Positions 45,371 to 55,233 are shown, numbered from the stretch's first letter. The stretch: DNA of 64,000 bases from Rothia similimucilaginosa (GCF_029850875.1 NZ_JAOVAM010000006.1:62001-126000); one strand, 5' to 3'. Numbers and translations are program-made. Notes: generated from the letters alone by a model not told the origin.

Positions 45371-46627
45371 ATGGGTAACTATAAAAATTACTTTTTTGTG
45401 CCACCTGGATATTTGTTGGATAGTCCCAGGGGGAGGCAGGAAATTTTAAAAAATGTAGTTGATTTGCAGGAGATGCCCTCATTTCATGACTATATCGATT
45501 CTGAAGGTTATTTGGATGTGGTTATAGTCGGGGGAGGTTTGTCTGGAATCAATCTTGCCTCATCTATCTTTCATGTTGATGGATTAAAGTATGTAATTGT
45601 TGATCCACATAAAAGGTTGGGCGACAAATTTTTGTCCATGTGTAATTCAATTGGTCAAAATGTAATGAGGTCTCCATATGAACATCATCCAGGTTGCCAA
45701 TTTGTTCACGATTGTGAATTAGTGGATTTTGCTCGAATTAAATACAGTTTCCTCACTGTGACGGAAAGGGAACAAGTTAAAATGTCAATCATGGGGCATC
45801 GATCCATAGTTCCTATGGATGTTTTTGAAGGGTTCGTGCGTCATGTGATTGAATTGCATGAACTCGAAAAAAGGCACATTGAGGATGAAGTGAAAAATAT
45901 TTCCAAGATAGGTGGATATTATACTGTTTCGCTTAAATCTGGAATTATGCTTAAATCTCGCAATGTTGTTTTTTGCACTGGTCAAGAATCTATTGAAGTA
46001 CCAGATGGGTATAGTACCCCCTGGGACTTGAATACTCTCCAGGAGGCAAAGCCAGGAGATAAGTTTGCGGTATTTGGAGGTGGGCAAACAGCTGCTACTT
46101 TGACTTATGCGCTCTTGAAATTAGGTGCTAACGTTGATTTATATCATAGAGGCGAGTCTATTACTTTTCGTTGCGCAGATGTTCCTGCTGAGTTTTTCAG
46201 GCCTGAAGGGCGAGAAAAATACAGAAAAAGTTCATCTTTAGGATTTAAAAAATCTTCAGTTATGCATGAGTATTTAGATATATTTAATGCTTATAGGGCT
46301 AAGGGATTCCTAAATATTTATCCAATGGCTCACCTGAAAGACCGTTCTATCTATGTGGATGGAATTAGGGTTGATGGTGAAGGAATGGGTTATAAAAAAA
46401 TTATTCTCTGTTTTGGTTTGGTGCCGAAGAGTTTTCGTTGCCTTATTGATGAGAGTATAGATATCTGGGATGTGGATTATTGGTGTGCTATTCATGATGG
46501 ATTGTATGTATTGGGGGCAGGGGCTGAGGCCGCCTTGGGTCCTGCGGCTAAGAATATTGATGGGCATAGAGTTGGCGTGATTAGAATTTTGGATTCTATT
46601 ACAAGGAAGAGCGAAAAACTAAAATGA
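45371..46627 (+). CDS. FAD/NAD(P)-dependent oxidoreductase, possible flavin monooxygenase
   Basis: A 418-residue flavoprotein. After a 48-residue lead comes a classic FAD loop, VVIVGGGLSGINLASSIF (about residues 51-68), and near residue 235 a second, NAD(P)-type loop, FAVFGGGQTAATLTYALLKLG. The block NVMRSPYEHHPGCQF near residue 95 and LYVLGAGAEAALGPAAKNIDG near the end, which should contact FAD, are striking. The order of folds fits lysine/ornithine N-hydroxylases or related flavin monooxygenases, but I cannot name the substrate. The gene is markedly A+T-rich and uses A/T-ending codons, unlike its neighbours. A strong GGAGGT precedes the ATG. It overlaps the next gene by 4 bp (ATGA). Confidence 0.8.
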   Translation: MGNYKNYFFVPPGYLLDSPRGRQEILKNVVDLQEMPSFHDYIDSEGYLDVVIVGGGLSGINLASSIFHVDGLKYVIVDPHKRLGDKFLSMCNSIGQNVMRSPYEHHPGCQFVHDCELVDFARIKYSFLTVTEREQVKMSIMGHRSIVPMDVFEGFVRHVIELHELEKRHIEDEVKNISKIGGYYTVSLKSGIMLKSRNVVFCTGQESIEVPDGYSTPWDLNTLQEAKPGDKFAVFGGGQTAATLTYALLKLGANVDLYHRGESITFRCADVPAEFFRPEGREKYRKSSSLGFKKSSVMHEYLDIFNAYRAKGFLNIYPMAHLKDRSIYVDGIRVDGEGMGYKKIILCFGLVPKSFRCLIDESIDIWDVDYWCAIHDGLYVLGAGAEAALGPAAKNIDGHRVGVIRILDSITRKSEKLK

Positions 46628-47001
46628 AATATTTTGATTTAGTTAAGAGTTTGCCTGATGACTATCCAGGTATTTCTCAATGTGAAATTGTTATGATGTC
46701 TTTGGGAAATGAAGTTTTGTATGCTTCTCTTCAAGATTCATTAAACTCCTGCAGGGATACAATGTGTTTGGGGGAGCATATTTTAAGAGGCGAAATCCTA
46801 TCTCATAGGAATTGGCCTGTATGTAAGGAGGTGGAGGATACTGTCAATATTGTCTCTAGCAAAGTTCAGATTCCTAGGACAACATTTCATTATTCTGCCT
46901 ATAAATCTTTAAGGCATGCCATTTTTTGTGAACTAGGATCATCGTGTTCATCACAATTGTTAGCAGCTATTTTGATGCGTGCTGGAAGGAATAAAGCATG
47001 A
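46624..47001 (+). CDS. Orphan 125-residue protein between the flavoprotein and the exporter
   Basis: A small soluble protein, again A+T-rich, with six Cys (including NSCRDTMCLGEH and ELGSSCSS) and a C-terminal helical stretch (YKSLRHAIFCELG ... LLAAILMRAG). I recognise no family. It overlaps both neighbours by 4 bp (ATGA at 46624 and 46998), so translation is coupled, and the three proteins are probably made in fixed proportion for one task. It could be a partner subunit, a small transferase or a carrier; none of these is shown by sequence. Confidence 0.7.
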   Translation: MKYFDLVKSLPDDYPGISQCEIVMMSLGNEVLYASLQDSLNSCRDTMCLGEHILRGEILSHRNWPVCKEVEDTVNIVSSKVQIPRTTFHYSAYKSLRHAIFCELGSSCSSQLLAAILMRAGRNKA

Positions 47002-48215
47002 CAACACATAAAATACCGTGGAGAATCTACGTAGCCCTTATCGGCTCTCTGGTAGGTACAGGAATATATTCCTTCGCCCTACCCATCGCGATTCTCGCTA
47101 GTACAGGCGAAATTGGGTTAGCTGGCGTGATGGCAGTAGCCATGCAAATCCCCAATATCGCCTTGGCATATCCACTAGCAACCCTATCTGATAGTCTGCC
47201 TCGAAAACCTATGATCGTGATTGCCGGGGCAGTAAACATCCTCAGCATCCTTACCTTGGCGTTGATGATTGAGCAGCATATGCTGTCATGGTTCACCATC
47301 GCCGCACTAGGATTTGTGAGCGGTGTCTTCTCCGAACTGGCTGCTGCCTCAGAAGCGGGATATATTCCGCAGCTTCTCGGACGAGAAAACCTTCTTTCGT
47401 ACAACGCACGTCGTGAAATTTGCGAGGGAATATCCGCAATCATTGCGCCCCCTACAGCAGGATTTATTGTTCTTGTCGCGGGTGCAACGGTCGGTCTTAT
47501 CGTCCCGGTGCTCCTTTTCGGAGCGGCAACTATTTCATACGCAACGTTGCCATCTGTAGAGATGGAAACTAAAACTGAGCAACGCGAAACCGCACAACAT
47601 GGGTTTATCCACCGGATGTTTGACGGTATCCAATACATGTTCTCCGGTGCCCCGCAGAGACTTATCCTTGTCTACACGTTCTTCTTGGCGGCAGCTACGG
47701 CATCGTATTCACTCATCATTATTTACCGCCTGTACGAGGAACTCACCTTTGAAGCCTCAGTGGTAGGCATGATTATGGCCTGCAGCGGTATCGGTGGTAT
47801 CGTCGCGGCGCTCATCATCGATCGTTTCCTCTCTTTCGAGAACACACGAGGAATGCTGCTGGTCGCCAACGTCGTATCCCTGCTCGGAATACCGCTCGTC
47901 ACCATCAGCAATAACCCCGTAGTGCTCGGAGCCTTGCTCTTCATCCTGGACGTAGGATGGGCATCAGCTTTCATCTTCTCCAACAATCTGCGTGACTGCA
48001 TTACACCGAATGAGCTACTGGGGCGTGCCAGCTCTCTTGACGGTGCCGTGTTTGGGCTAGGAACGCTGTACTCCATGGGTGCGGTAGCACTGATGCTTGA
48101 CCATCTAGGCTCCTTCAACGCTGCACTCGTCGTCAGTATCCCGGCTGTACTCTGCCTCATCTACACGCTGGTCCACTATAAACAGTTCAAAGTGTTCAAC
48201 ATCGTTGAACAATAG
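46998..48215 (+). CDS. Major facilitator superfamily exporter
   Basis: A 405-residue transporter with twelve hydrophobic helices and no signal peptide. The loop between helices 2 and 3 reads YPLATLSDSLPRKPMIVIAGA, the MFS motif A form, and the family is the MFS_3/EntS-like group of drug and siderophore exporters. It overlaps the upstream orphan by 4 bp. Its base use is closer to the host than the two genes before it, which suggests a composite origin. The likely role is to export the product of the island, or to give resistance to it. Confidence 0.88.
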   Translation: MTTHKIPWRIYVALIGSLVGTGIYSFALPIAILASTGEIGLAGVMAVAMQIPNIALAYPLATLSDSLPRKPMIVIAGAVNILSILTLALMIEQHMLSWFTIAALGFVSGVFSELAAASEAGYIPQLLGRENLLSYNARREICEGISAIIAPPTAGFIVLVAGATVGLIVPVLLFGAATISYATLPSVEMETKTEQRETAQHGFIHRMFDGIQYMFSGAPQRLILVYTFFLAAATASYSLIIIYRLYEELTFEASVVGMIMACSGIGGIVAALIIDRFLSFENTRGMLLVANVVSLLGIPLVTISNNPVVLGALLFILDVGWASAFIFSNNLRDCITPNELLGRASSLDGAVFGLGTLYSMGAVALMLDHLGSFNAALVVSIPAVLCLIYTLVHYKQFKVFNIVEQ

Positions 48216-48257
48216 TGAGAACCCGCTACCCACTTAATGACGGGGCGGAGAACATAC

Positions 48258-48301
48258 ACAGAAGGAGGGGCGACCCGCCGTCATGGCGAGTCGCCCCTCC
48301 C
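48258..48301 (+). repeat. Right copy of the island-flanking terminator repeat
   Basis: Direct repeat of 44561-44604 with one mismatch (A for G); 48264-48301 is identical to 44567-44604. It forms the same hairpin, here after the MFS gene, between it and the convergent fumC. Confidence 0.95.
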
Positions 48302-48346
48302 TCTATGGTTAAGCCGCGAACCTCAGAGGAGGTTCAGGCGGTGAGA

Positions 48347-49753
48347 TTAGAAGTTGCCCAGCATCTTGGTGACGTCCAGAGCCGCATCCAGCTGCTCCTC
48401 AGTCACTTCGCCGCGCTCCACATAACCCAGAGCCACAACTGCCTCACGGACAGTCACCTTGTGAGCCACCGAGTACTTAGCAATCTTCGCAGCAGCCTCG
48501 TAACCAATCAGCTTGTTCAGCGGGGTCACGGTCGACGGCGAAGCCTCAGCCAGGAAGCGGCAACGCTCAACGTTAGCGGTCAGACCGTCAATCATCTTCT
48601 CAGCCGAAACGCGAGAAACATTAGCGAGCAGGCGGATCGACTGCAGCAGGTTAGCAGCCATCACCGGGATACCCACGTTCAGCTCAAACGCGCCGTTAGT
48701 GGAAGACAGAGCAATGGTTGCGTCGTTACCGATAACCTGAGCGGCAACCATGATGGTAGCCTCACAAATCACGGGATTGACCTTACCGGGCATAATCGAG
48801 GAGCCGGGCTGCAAATCGGGGATATGTAGCTCGCCCAGACCGGTGTTCGGGCCCGAACCCATCCAGCGGATGTCGTTGCTGATCTTCATCAGGCCGTACG
48901 CCAGGGTGCGCAGCTGACCGGAAACCTCAATCAGACCGTCACGGTTAGCCTGAGCCTCGAAGTGGTTACGAGCCTCGGTCAGGGGCAGGCCGGTCTCCTC
49001 AGCGAGTAGCTCAATCACGCGAGCGGAGAAGCCGTCCGGGGTATTAATGCCGGTACCCACAGCGGTACCGCCGAGGGGAACCTCAGCTACGCGGGGCAGG
49101 GAAGCGTTCACACGCTCAATGCCGTAACGTACGGTTGCGGCGTAACCGGAGAACTCCTGGCCCAGAGTGATGGGGGTTGCGTCCATCAGGTGGGTACGAC
49201 CGGACTTCACAACGTCCCTGAACTCTGCGGACTTGCGCTCCAGGGACTCAGCGAGCACCTCGAGAGCAGGAATCAGGTCCTTTACCAGAGCCTCGGTCAC
49301 AGCAACGTGCACGGAGGTGGGGAAGACGTCGTTAGAGGACTGGGATGCGTTCACGTGGTCGTTGGGGTGAACCTCAATGCCCTTGGACTCCAGGGAACGG
49401 GTTGCCAGGGTTGCCAGGACCTCGTTCGCGTTCATATTCGAGGAGGTACCGGAACCGGTCTGGAAGACGTCAATGGGGAAGTGGGCGTCGTAGTCACCGG
49501 TTGCTACCAGATCCGCTGCGTCGCGGATAGCCTGGGCGCGCTCAGCGTCGAGCACCTTGAGTTCCTCATTGGCGGTCGCGGCTGCCTTCTTCACGAGGGC
49601 AAGCGCACGAATATGGGCGGATTCGAGGGTCTGACCCGAAATCGGGAAGTTCTCGACTGCGCGCTGGGTCTGTGCACGGTAAAGTGCATCAGCCGGAACG
49701 CGAACTTCGCCCATGGTGTCATGTTCAATGCGGTATTCAATGTTTTCAGCCAT
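48347..49753 (-). CDS. fumC: Fumarate hydratase, class II
   Basis: Converts fumarate to malate, the step after succinate dehydrogenase. From the ATG at 49753 it has 468 residues. Diagnostic blocks: [13 protein letters not shown] near residue 98, [38 protein letters not shown] and the signature [15 protein letters not shown] near residue 320. On the minus strand TATCCT lies 6 nt before this ATG (leaderless, although AGAGG in the gap could also act as a Shine-Dalgarno). The in-frame ATG at 49774 lies upstream of the predicted transcription start. Confidence 0.97.
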   Translation of the reverse strand: MAENIEYRIEHDTMGEVRVPADALYRAQTQRAVENFPISGQTLESAHIRALALVKKAAATANEELKVLDAERAQAIRDAADLVATGDYDAHFPIDVFQTGSGTSSNMNANEVLATLATRSLESKGIEVHPNDHVNASQSSNDVFPTSVHVAVTEALVKDLIPALEVLAESLERKSAEFRDVVKSGRTHLMDATPITLGQEFSGYAATVRYGIERVNASLPRVAEVPLGGTAVGTGINTPDGFSARVIELLAEETGLPLTEARNHFEAQANRDGLIEVSGQLRTLAYGLMKISNDIRWMGSGPNTGLGELHIPDLQPGSSIMPGKVNPVICEATIMVAAQVIGNDATIALSSTNGAFELNVGIPVMAANLLQSIRLLANVSRVSAEKMIDGLTANVERCRFLAEASPSTVTPLNKLIGYEAAAKIAKYSVAHKVTVREAVVALGYVERGEVTEEQLDAALDVTKMLGNF

Positions 49754-49852
49754 ACCTCTAGGATAGGCGTTCAAAGTGGCTTACGTCGCCTCGAAAAGGT
49801 GTCAAATGAGGAAAAACGCTTATAAATTTTGCGGCGTGAGAAGGCGTGTAAA

Positions 49853-49897
49853 ACCCCCGCCCCGGCAGATATGTGAACACTCTACCGTGGCGGGGGT
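49853..49897 (-). terminator. Hairpin between carbonic anhydrase and fumC
   Basis: ACCCCCGCC pairs with GGCGGGGGT across a 27-nt loop in which CGG/CCG extends the stem. Confidence 0.55.
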
Positions 49898-49974
49898 ATC
49901 CCATAGAAAAATCTGTTCTTTAGTGTGAGTATGTGGGTTCTCGCTCTACGGCTCGTAACGAGTGAAGAAGAAAT

Positions 49975-50694
49975 CTAGTCCAGATTCTCAGCAACCACAA
50001 CGCGCGGGGGGGTCTTCACGACCACCGGAAGCGCCTGAGTCAGCGGGTTCTGCGCGCCGTTCTTCTCCTCAGGCAAGGTTAGGTCCTGTGAAGTGAACAC
50101 CAGCTCCGCCTTACCCTCCTTCAGATGGTAGAAGACACCAATCACGGCGACCTTGCCCTCAACCACTGCATCCGAAATGATGTGGGACTGCTCAATAATG
50201 CGGATAGCGGTCTGGCGGGTATGTTCACGCACCATGTCGTTGACGGTCGGGTTCTCCGGCAGCTTCGGAGACATTGCCGAAGGCAGGATGTGCTGCACCA
50301 GGTTACGGATGAAGCCGTGTGGCATCCTACCGGAGTCTAGGGCATTGCTAGCAGCAGTGACCGCACCACAGGAGTCGTGGCCAAGAACCATCACGACAGG
50401 GGTCTCAAACTCATCGACCGCATACTCGAGCGAACCAAGAGCAGCATTCTCCAGCACATGGCCGGCGGTACGCACCACGAATGCGTCGCCCAGACCCAGA
50501 TCAAAAATAATCTCCGCGGCCAGACGAGAGTCACCGCAACCAAAAATTGAGGCAAATGGGAACTGCCCCGACGCCAAATCGGTACGGCGAATCGTGTCCT
50601 GGTTGGGGTGCTCGTTACTGCCCTCAATAAAACGACGGTTGCCGTCTCGAAGACGCCTCCACGCCTCAGCGGGAGTCGGTTGAATGCCAGCCAT
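49975..50694 (-). CDS. can: Beta-class carbonic anhydrase
   Basis: Hydrates CO2 to bicarbonate for carboxylation reactions. From the ATG at 50694 (AAGGAG upstream on the minus strand) it has 239 residues. Zinc and catalytic residues: Cys-Asp-Arg in IFGCGDSRLAAE near residue 52, then VRTAGHV and MVLGHDSCGAVTAA with the His and second Cys near residue 110. There is no signal peptide, so it acts in the cytoplasm. A C-terminal extension of about 30 residues (PEEKNGAQNPLTQALPVVVK) goes beyond the fold. Confidence 0.94.
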   Translation of the reverse strand: MAGIQPTPAEAWRRLRDGNRRFIEGSNEHPNQDTIRRTDLASGQFPFASIFGCGDSRLAAEIIFDLGLGDAFVVRTAGHVLENAALGSLEYAVDEFETPVVMVLGHDSCGAVTAASNALDSGRMPHGFIRNLVQHILPSAMSPKLPENPTVNDMVREHTRQTAIRIIEQSHIISDAVVEGKVAVIGVFYHLKEGKAELVFTSQDLTLPEEKNGAQNPLTQALPVVVKTPPRVVVAENLD

Positions 50695-51096
50695 GTGATG
50701 CTCCTTAGCGGACAGGGATAGGAACTCGTATATGCTCACCCGCTCGTTTCTGTGAGCGGTAGTGGGGAAGCTTCAATCGCTCATACTGAAGCTCAGGTTG
50801 GTTCCGGGGTCCCGTGAAATAACCTATCTCAAATATGCCTTAAAAATGCAAAAAATAGCTAGTTCGGCACACCTTCCCGTGCCCAAGAGTACAAAAAGAT
50901 GCATAAAGAGAGATGAAGCCCTCACAGATTTGCCGCATCTGCTCACCTTAAAGTCAACACGCACGCAAACTCGTTCAGAACAAGAAAAACGAAGCGCCCG
51001 CGCGCTATCCTGAAAGGAGCACTACTGCGTCGGCGACTTCGTGCTGGAAAGAACTAGCCAGCCGACGGTGTATTCAGAAATCTCGAAGGTGAGTCT
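50695..51096 (+). other. Intergenic region and glpX leader
   Basis: No gene is visible. TATCCT at 51012-51017 region and AAAGGAG follow one another near 51006-51022. GTCGGC near 51031 pairs with GCCGAC near 51060 across 26 nt, forming a hairpin about 30 nt before the glpX start. The first 250 bases are A+T-richer and show nothing I can name. Confidence 0.35.
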
Positions 51097-52104
51097 ATGA
51101 CTACGAACAACAACCACGGCGATCGCAACCTCGCAATGGAACTGGTCCGCGCGACTGAAGCAGCAGCAATTGCTGCAGGCCCCTGGGTCGGCGCAGGCGA
51201 AAAGAATCTCGCAGATGGCGCAGCCGTAGACGCAATGCGTTACCGCCTCTCCACCGTCAACTTCAACGGCACCGTTGTCATCGGTGAAGGCGAGAAGGAC
51301 AAGGCTCCCATGCTGTACAACGGCGAGAAAGTCGGCGACGGCTCCGGTCCCTCCCTCGACGTGGCGGTTGACCCCATCGACGGTACCCGCCTGACCGCAC
51401 TCGGCATGGACAATGCCCTCTCCGTGATTGCTGTGGCAGACGGCGGCACTATGTTCGACCCCTCCGCAGTGTTCTACATGGAGAAGCTGGTCACCGGCCC
51501 CGACGCCGCAGAATTTGTCGACCTGCGCCTGCCCGTCAAGCAGAACCTGCACCTGGTCGCTAAGGCTAAGGGCAAGAAGGTTAGCGAGCTGACCGTATGC
51601 GTGCTGGACCGCCCCCGCCACGCCAAGCTGATCCAGGAGATTCGCGAGGCAGGTGCCCGTACCCGCATCATCCTCGACGGTGACGTCGCTGGCGCTATCG
51701 CAGCCTGCCGCGAAAACACCGGCGTGGACCTCATGCTCGGCACCGGCGGCACCCCCGAAGGCGTTGTCGCAGCATGCGCTATCAAGGCAACCGGTGGCGT
51801 CATCCAGGGCCGCCTGGCACCGACCGACGAGGCAGAACGCGAAAAGGCACTGGAAGCTGGCCACGACCTCGACCGCGTGCTGACCACCAACGACCTGGTC
51901 ACCAGCGACAACTGCTTCTTCGCCGCAACCGGTATCACTGACGGCAAGCTGCTGCGCGGCGTGCGCTACAGCAAGAACCTTGTGACCACCCAGTCGCTGG
52001 TTATGCGTTCCTCCTCGGGCACCGTGCGTACCGTCGAGGCGGAGCACCGCCTCTCCCGCCTGCGCGAGATTCTCTCGCACACCAAGAGCCCCGAAGAACA
52101 GTAA
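51097..52104 (+). CDS. glpX: Fructose-1,6-bisphosphatase, class II
   Basis: Gluconeogenic phosphatase of 335 residues. The metal-binding blocks are [20 protein letters not shown] near residue 55 and [20 protein letters not shown] near residue 90; [20 protein letters not shown] and [20 protein letters not shown] near residue 205 follow as expected for GlpX. CGAAGGTGAG lies before the ATG. With enolase and the other central genes in this window it completes the reverse glycolytic route. Confidence 0.96.
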   Translation: MTTNNNHGDRNLAMELVRATEAAAIAAGPWVGAGEKNLADGAAVDAMRYRLSTVNFNGTVVIGEGEKDKAPMLYNGEKVGDGSGPSLDVAVDPIDGTRLTALGMDNALSVIAVADGGTMFDPSAVFYMEKLVTGPDAAEFVDLRLPVKQNLHLVAKAKGKKVSELTVCVLDRPRHAKLIQEIREAGARTRIILDGDVAGAIAACRENTGVDLMLGTGGTPEGVVAACAIKATGGVIQGRLAPTDEAEREKALEAGHDLDRVLTTNDLVTSDNCFFAATGITDGKLLRGVRYSKNLVTTQSLVMRSSSGTVRTVEAEHRLSRLREILSHTKSPEEQ

Positions 52105-52183
52105 TCTGCGAAGAACAGTAACCTCGCCCCGCAAGGGCTGAGGAGCCGCACTAAGACTCCTCGAATATTGGACATACATACAC

Positions 52184-52226
52184 AGGGAGCCGTCCTCACC
52201 GAGTTCTTCGGTGAGGACGGCTCCCT
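52184..52226. terminator. Strong bidirectional terminator between glpX and the FemAB gene
   Basis: A perfect 19-bp stem: AGGGAGCCGTCCTCACCGA (52184-52202), loop GTTCT, then its complement to 52226. Confidence 0.9.
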
Positions 52227-52283
52227 CATATATTTAGCTTTTAGTTCTCAGGATACGCCCGAGTAAGGACGAGCCTGAACCCG

Positions 52284-53285
52284 TTAGCGAGAGCGGAAAG
52301 ACTGAACCTTCGCCTTCGCCTTCGACACAGCATCACGAACAGCGGGACGAGCCTTGTACGCCAGCGTGTAGGCGCGGTAACCCAACGAAGTTACCGGAAC
52401 ATCCCAGGTACCCGGGTACTCCACCGACTCGCCACCGAAGGACTTCTTGAACTTCGTGAAGCCAGCCCACTCGTGATCCGGCTGATCCTCCGGCGCAATA
52501 CCGAAGAGGTCAACGTACTTCAGACCCTTGCGCTTAGCGTCCAGGATAAAGTTCGTCACCACCACAACACCTGCACTAAGGTTGCGGTGCTCGAAGGAAG
52601 CCGCAGCGTGCGCGTAGGTGCGGGTGTCATCCGAATCGTACACAAACGCCGCCGCAATCGGGGTGCTCTCACCGTTCTCATCGGTCAGCTTCGCAATGTA
52701 CAGGGACGCCGCACCGGCGGGCATCAGCACGCGAGCAACCTGCATCAGGTACTCATCCTGCTGACGGTTAAAACCGTTACGGTCCGCGGTTTCCTCGAGG
52801 AAGCCGAAGAGAATCGTCATATCCGAGGGATTGGTCGACACCTCAATGGTCACGCCCTTTTTGTGGAGATTACGATGACGATTACGGTAACTGGAGCTCA
52901 TTCCCTTGAGGATTTCGTCCTCGGTGCCCGAAAGATCAATAATCTGCGTATGCGAAGGCTGCACCTGGCGAGGAGCCAGAACCGCACCGCGACGAGCCAA
53001 GAAAGCAGCCGCATCCTGATCGCCCCAAATAGCGGATTCAGTAGGCTCAATGCGCACAAACAGGCAACGAAGCTTCGCGGCCTCTTCCTTCAACGATGTG
53101 AGAGCCTCATCAAAAGCCACAGCGCTGGAGGCGACCGGTCCGTACGGGCTGTACAGGTAGCGGCCGGTAGCGCCGCCCTCAACGGTCGCAAGGTACGACC
53201 AACCATTACCGCTCTTACGAATCACGGTGTGACCATTAGATTCCTGGAAACGTGCCCAAATATCGGACTGAAGAATATTGCTCAT
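52284..53285 (-). CDS. FemAB-type peptidoglycan bridge aminoacyltransferase
   Basis: Adds amino acids from aminoacyl-tRNA to the lysine of the peptidoglycan stem, building the interpeptide bridge. The 333 residues contain the two GNAT-like halves: LQSDIWARFQESNGH and YLYSPYGPV at the N-terminus, MSSSYRNRHRNLHKKGVTIE near residue 130, and GLKYVDLFGIAPEDQPDHEWAGFTKFKKSFGG near residue 260, the FemX-like end. Rothia has L-Lys with Ala-containing bridges (established knowledge), so alanine is a likely substrate (inference). TACACT stands 6 nt before the ATG on the minus strand. Confidence 0.9.
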   Translation of the reverse strand: MSNILQSDIWARFQESNGHTVIRKSGNGWSYLATVEGGATGRYLYSPYGPVASSAVAFDEALTSLKEEAAKLRCLFVRIEPTESAIWGDQDAAAFLARRGAVLAPRQVQPSHTQIIDLSGTEDEILKGMSSSYRNRHRNLHKKGVTIEVSTNPSDMTILFGFLEETADRNGFNRQQDEYLMQVARVLMPAGAASLYIAKLTDENGESTPIAAAFVYDSDDTRTYAHAAASFEHRNLSAGVVVVTNFILDAKRKGLKYVDLFGIAPEDQPDHEWAGFTKFKKSFGGESVEYPGTWDVPVTSLGYRAYTLAYKARPAVRDAVSKAKAKVQSFRSR

Positions 53286-53304
53286 CCTTCTAGTGTATCC
53301 GAGC

Positions 53305-53943
53305 TTAGGGAACGTAAGCCTGGGGCTCGGACGACGCTTCGGGAGCGGGAGTGGGCCGGGGTGCAGAGGAGCTATCCTCCGCCTCGCGCTCAGCTACTGC
53401 CTTAGTCTTAGCCTCAGCAAGACGGGTGCGCAGAGCAGCGCCCTTATCCATAGCGGTCTGGCGCAGATCCTGAGAGAATTCACGCAGGTCAGTATGAACC
53501 TGCTGAGCGAATGCATCAGTACCCGAACCCAGAATACGCAGAGCCAGCAGACCTGCATTGCGAGCACCGTTAATGGAGACGGTAGCTACAGGAACACCGG
53601 CGGGCATCTGAACGATTGACAGCAGCGAGTCCATGCCCTCGAGGTTCTTCAGACGCACCGGAACACCAATCACGGGTAGTGCGGTGACGGAAGCGAGCAT
53701 ACCGGGCAGGTGAGCAGCACCTCCAGCACCAGCAATAATCACGCGGATACCGCGGCTGTGAGCCTTCTTGCCGTACTCAATCATGTCTTCGGGCATGCGG
53801 TGAGCAGAAACAACATCGGCCTCGTAAGGGATGCCGAACTCGTCAAGAACCGTGGCGGCAGCCTCCATAACTGACCAGTCCGAATCCGAACCCATCACAA
53901 TGCCAACAATCGGCTGGGAAGAATCATAGGGAGACTGAGACAT
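53305..53943 (-). CDS. purE: N5-carboxyaminoimidazole ribonucleotide mutase
   Basis: Class I PurE, which moves the carboxyl group of N5-CAIR to C4. [17 protein letters not shown] near the N-terminus, [11 protein letters not shown] with the catalytic His, and [16 protein letters not shown] are intact. The first 160 residues are the whole enzyme; a tail of about 50 residues follows, basic then Pro/Glu/Ser-rich. The ATG at 53943 has AAAGGA 10 nt upstream; an ATG at 53952 is too close to that site. It follows purK by about 100 bp on the same strand. Confidence 0.95.
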   Translation of the reverse strand: MSQSPYDSSQPIVGIVMGSDSDWSVMEAAATVLDEFGIPYEADVVSAHRMPEDMIEYGKKAHSRGIRVIIAGAGGAAHLPGMLASVTALPVIGVPVRLKNLEGMDSLLSIVQMPAGVPVATVSINGARNAGLLALRILGSGTDAFAQQVHTDLREFSQDLRQTAMDKGAALRTRLAEAKTKAVAEREAEDSSSAPRPTPAPEASSEPQAYVP

Positions 53944-54042
53944 AATCCTCATATCCTTTCAGAATGCGGTGGCGAACCACCATTAATAGGGTGCGTCGGA
54001 TACGCAGGATGTGCTCACCCCACGCACCGGCTAAAACAGGGA

Positions 54043-55233
54043 CTACAGGGGGCGGCCGTCACGCAAAATGGAAGCGGCATTCGCGGCGCTATGGCGCAGC
54101 GCCTCAAGCTCAGCCACCGTACCGGAAATATTCACATGACCAATCTTGCGGCCTGGACGAGTTTCCTTGCCGTAGAAGTGGATCTTTGCGCGCGGTTCAG
54201 CCGAAAGCGCCAGCGGGTAGACACCGAAAATGTCTTCGTTCTCGCCGCCCAGATAGTTCTTCATCACGGCAACACCCTCCAACACGGAGGTATCACCCAG
54301 CGGCAGATCCAGCACAGCACGTAGATGCTGCTCAAACTGGCTGGTCACCGAGCCGTCCTGAGTCCAGTGGCCAGTATTGTGCGGGCGCATCGCCAGCTCA
54401 TTGATGTAGAAGCCGGCGGGGGAGCCGGGCACCTCAAACATCTCAACAGCCATGACACCGGTCACGCCCAGCTCGGAGGCAATAGTGACTGCGGTGGCGG
54501 CAGCGGCTTCAGCAACCTCGGGGTCTAGATCCTGAGCGGGGGCAATGACCTCGTCACAGATGGAGTTCACCTGAATGGTCTCAACAACCGGCCAGGGGCG
54601 TACCTCGCCGCTTTCACGGCGAGCCACCAATGCGGAGAGTTCACGGGTGAAGGGTACCTTCTCCTCGGCAAGCAGAGCCGAGAAATCGGTGCGGGAAGGT
54701 AACTGCTCAAACCATGCAGCACTGCGCTCGCGAGCCTCCTCTGGGGAATCCAGAACGAGTACGCCCTTGCCGTCGTAGCCGCCGCGCGGGGTCTTCAGAA
54801 CCACGGGCCAGCCAATCTCATCACCGAAAGCAAGCAGCTCATCCAAAGTGCTCACTTGAGCCCAGCGAGGGTTCGGCAAACCCAGACGCTCGACAGCCTG
54901 GCGCATGAGGAGTTTATCCTGTGCGTACTGCAGAGCCTCCGGGTGGGGTTGTACATTTACGCCCTCTGCCATGAGGGTATGCAGAAAATCGGTGGGCACA
55001 TGCTCATGGTCGAAAGTGATGACATCCTTGCCGCGAGCAAATTCGCGGAGGGTGTCCAAATCCTTGTAGTCCCCGACGGGGGCGGTACGTACCGCTGCCA
55101 CGGCGCCGACGGTGGGCGCCTCCGCGAGAATCTGCAGGTTAAGGCCAAGGTTAGTTGCTGCGGGAGCCATCATGCGGGCCAGCTGGCCACCGCCGATGAC
55201 ACCAATTACGGGTCCAGTCACAGGGTAAGTCAC
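54043..55233 (-). CDS. purK: N5-carboxyaminoimidazole ribonucleotide synthase
   Basis: ATP-grasp enzyme of 396 residues that carboxylates AIR with bicarbonate, the step before PurE. VIGVIGGGQLARMMAPAATNLGL at the N-terminus, ITFDHEHVPTDFLH, PVVLKTPRGGYDGKGVLVL near residue 145 and YINELAMRPHNTGHWTQDG near residue 285 are all typical. The GTG start at 55233 has AGGTGAT just upstream, and TACACT stands 8 nt before it. The nearby carbonic anhydrase could supply the bicarbonate. Confidence 0.96.
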   Translation of the reverse strand: MTYPVTGPVIGVIGGGQLARMMAPAATNLGLNLQILAEAPTVGAVAAVRTAPVGDYKDLDTLREFARGKDVITFDHEHVPTDFLHTLMAEGVNVQPHPEALQYAQDKLLMRQAVERLGLPNPRWAQVSTLDELLAFGDEIGWPVVLKTPRGGYDGKGVLVLDSPEEARERSAAWFEQLPSRTDFSALLAEEKVPFTRELSALVARRESGEVRPWPVVETIQVNSICDEVIAPAQDLDPEVAEAAAATAVTIASELGVTGVMAVEMFEVPGSPAGFYINELAMRPHNTGHWTQDGSVTSQFEQHLRAVLDLPLGDTSVLEGVAVMKNYLGGENEDIFGVYPLALSAEPRAKIHFYGKETRPGRKIGHVNISGTVAELEALRHSAANAASILRDGRPL

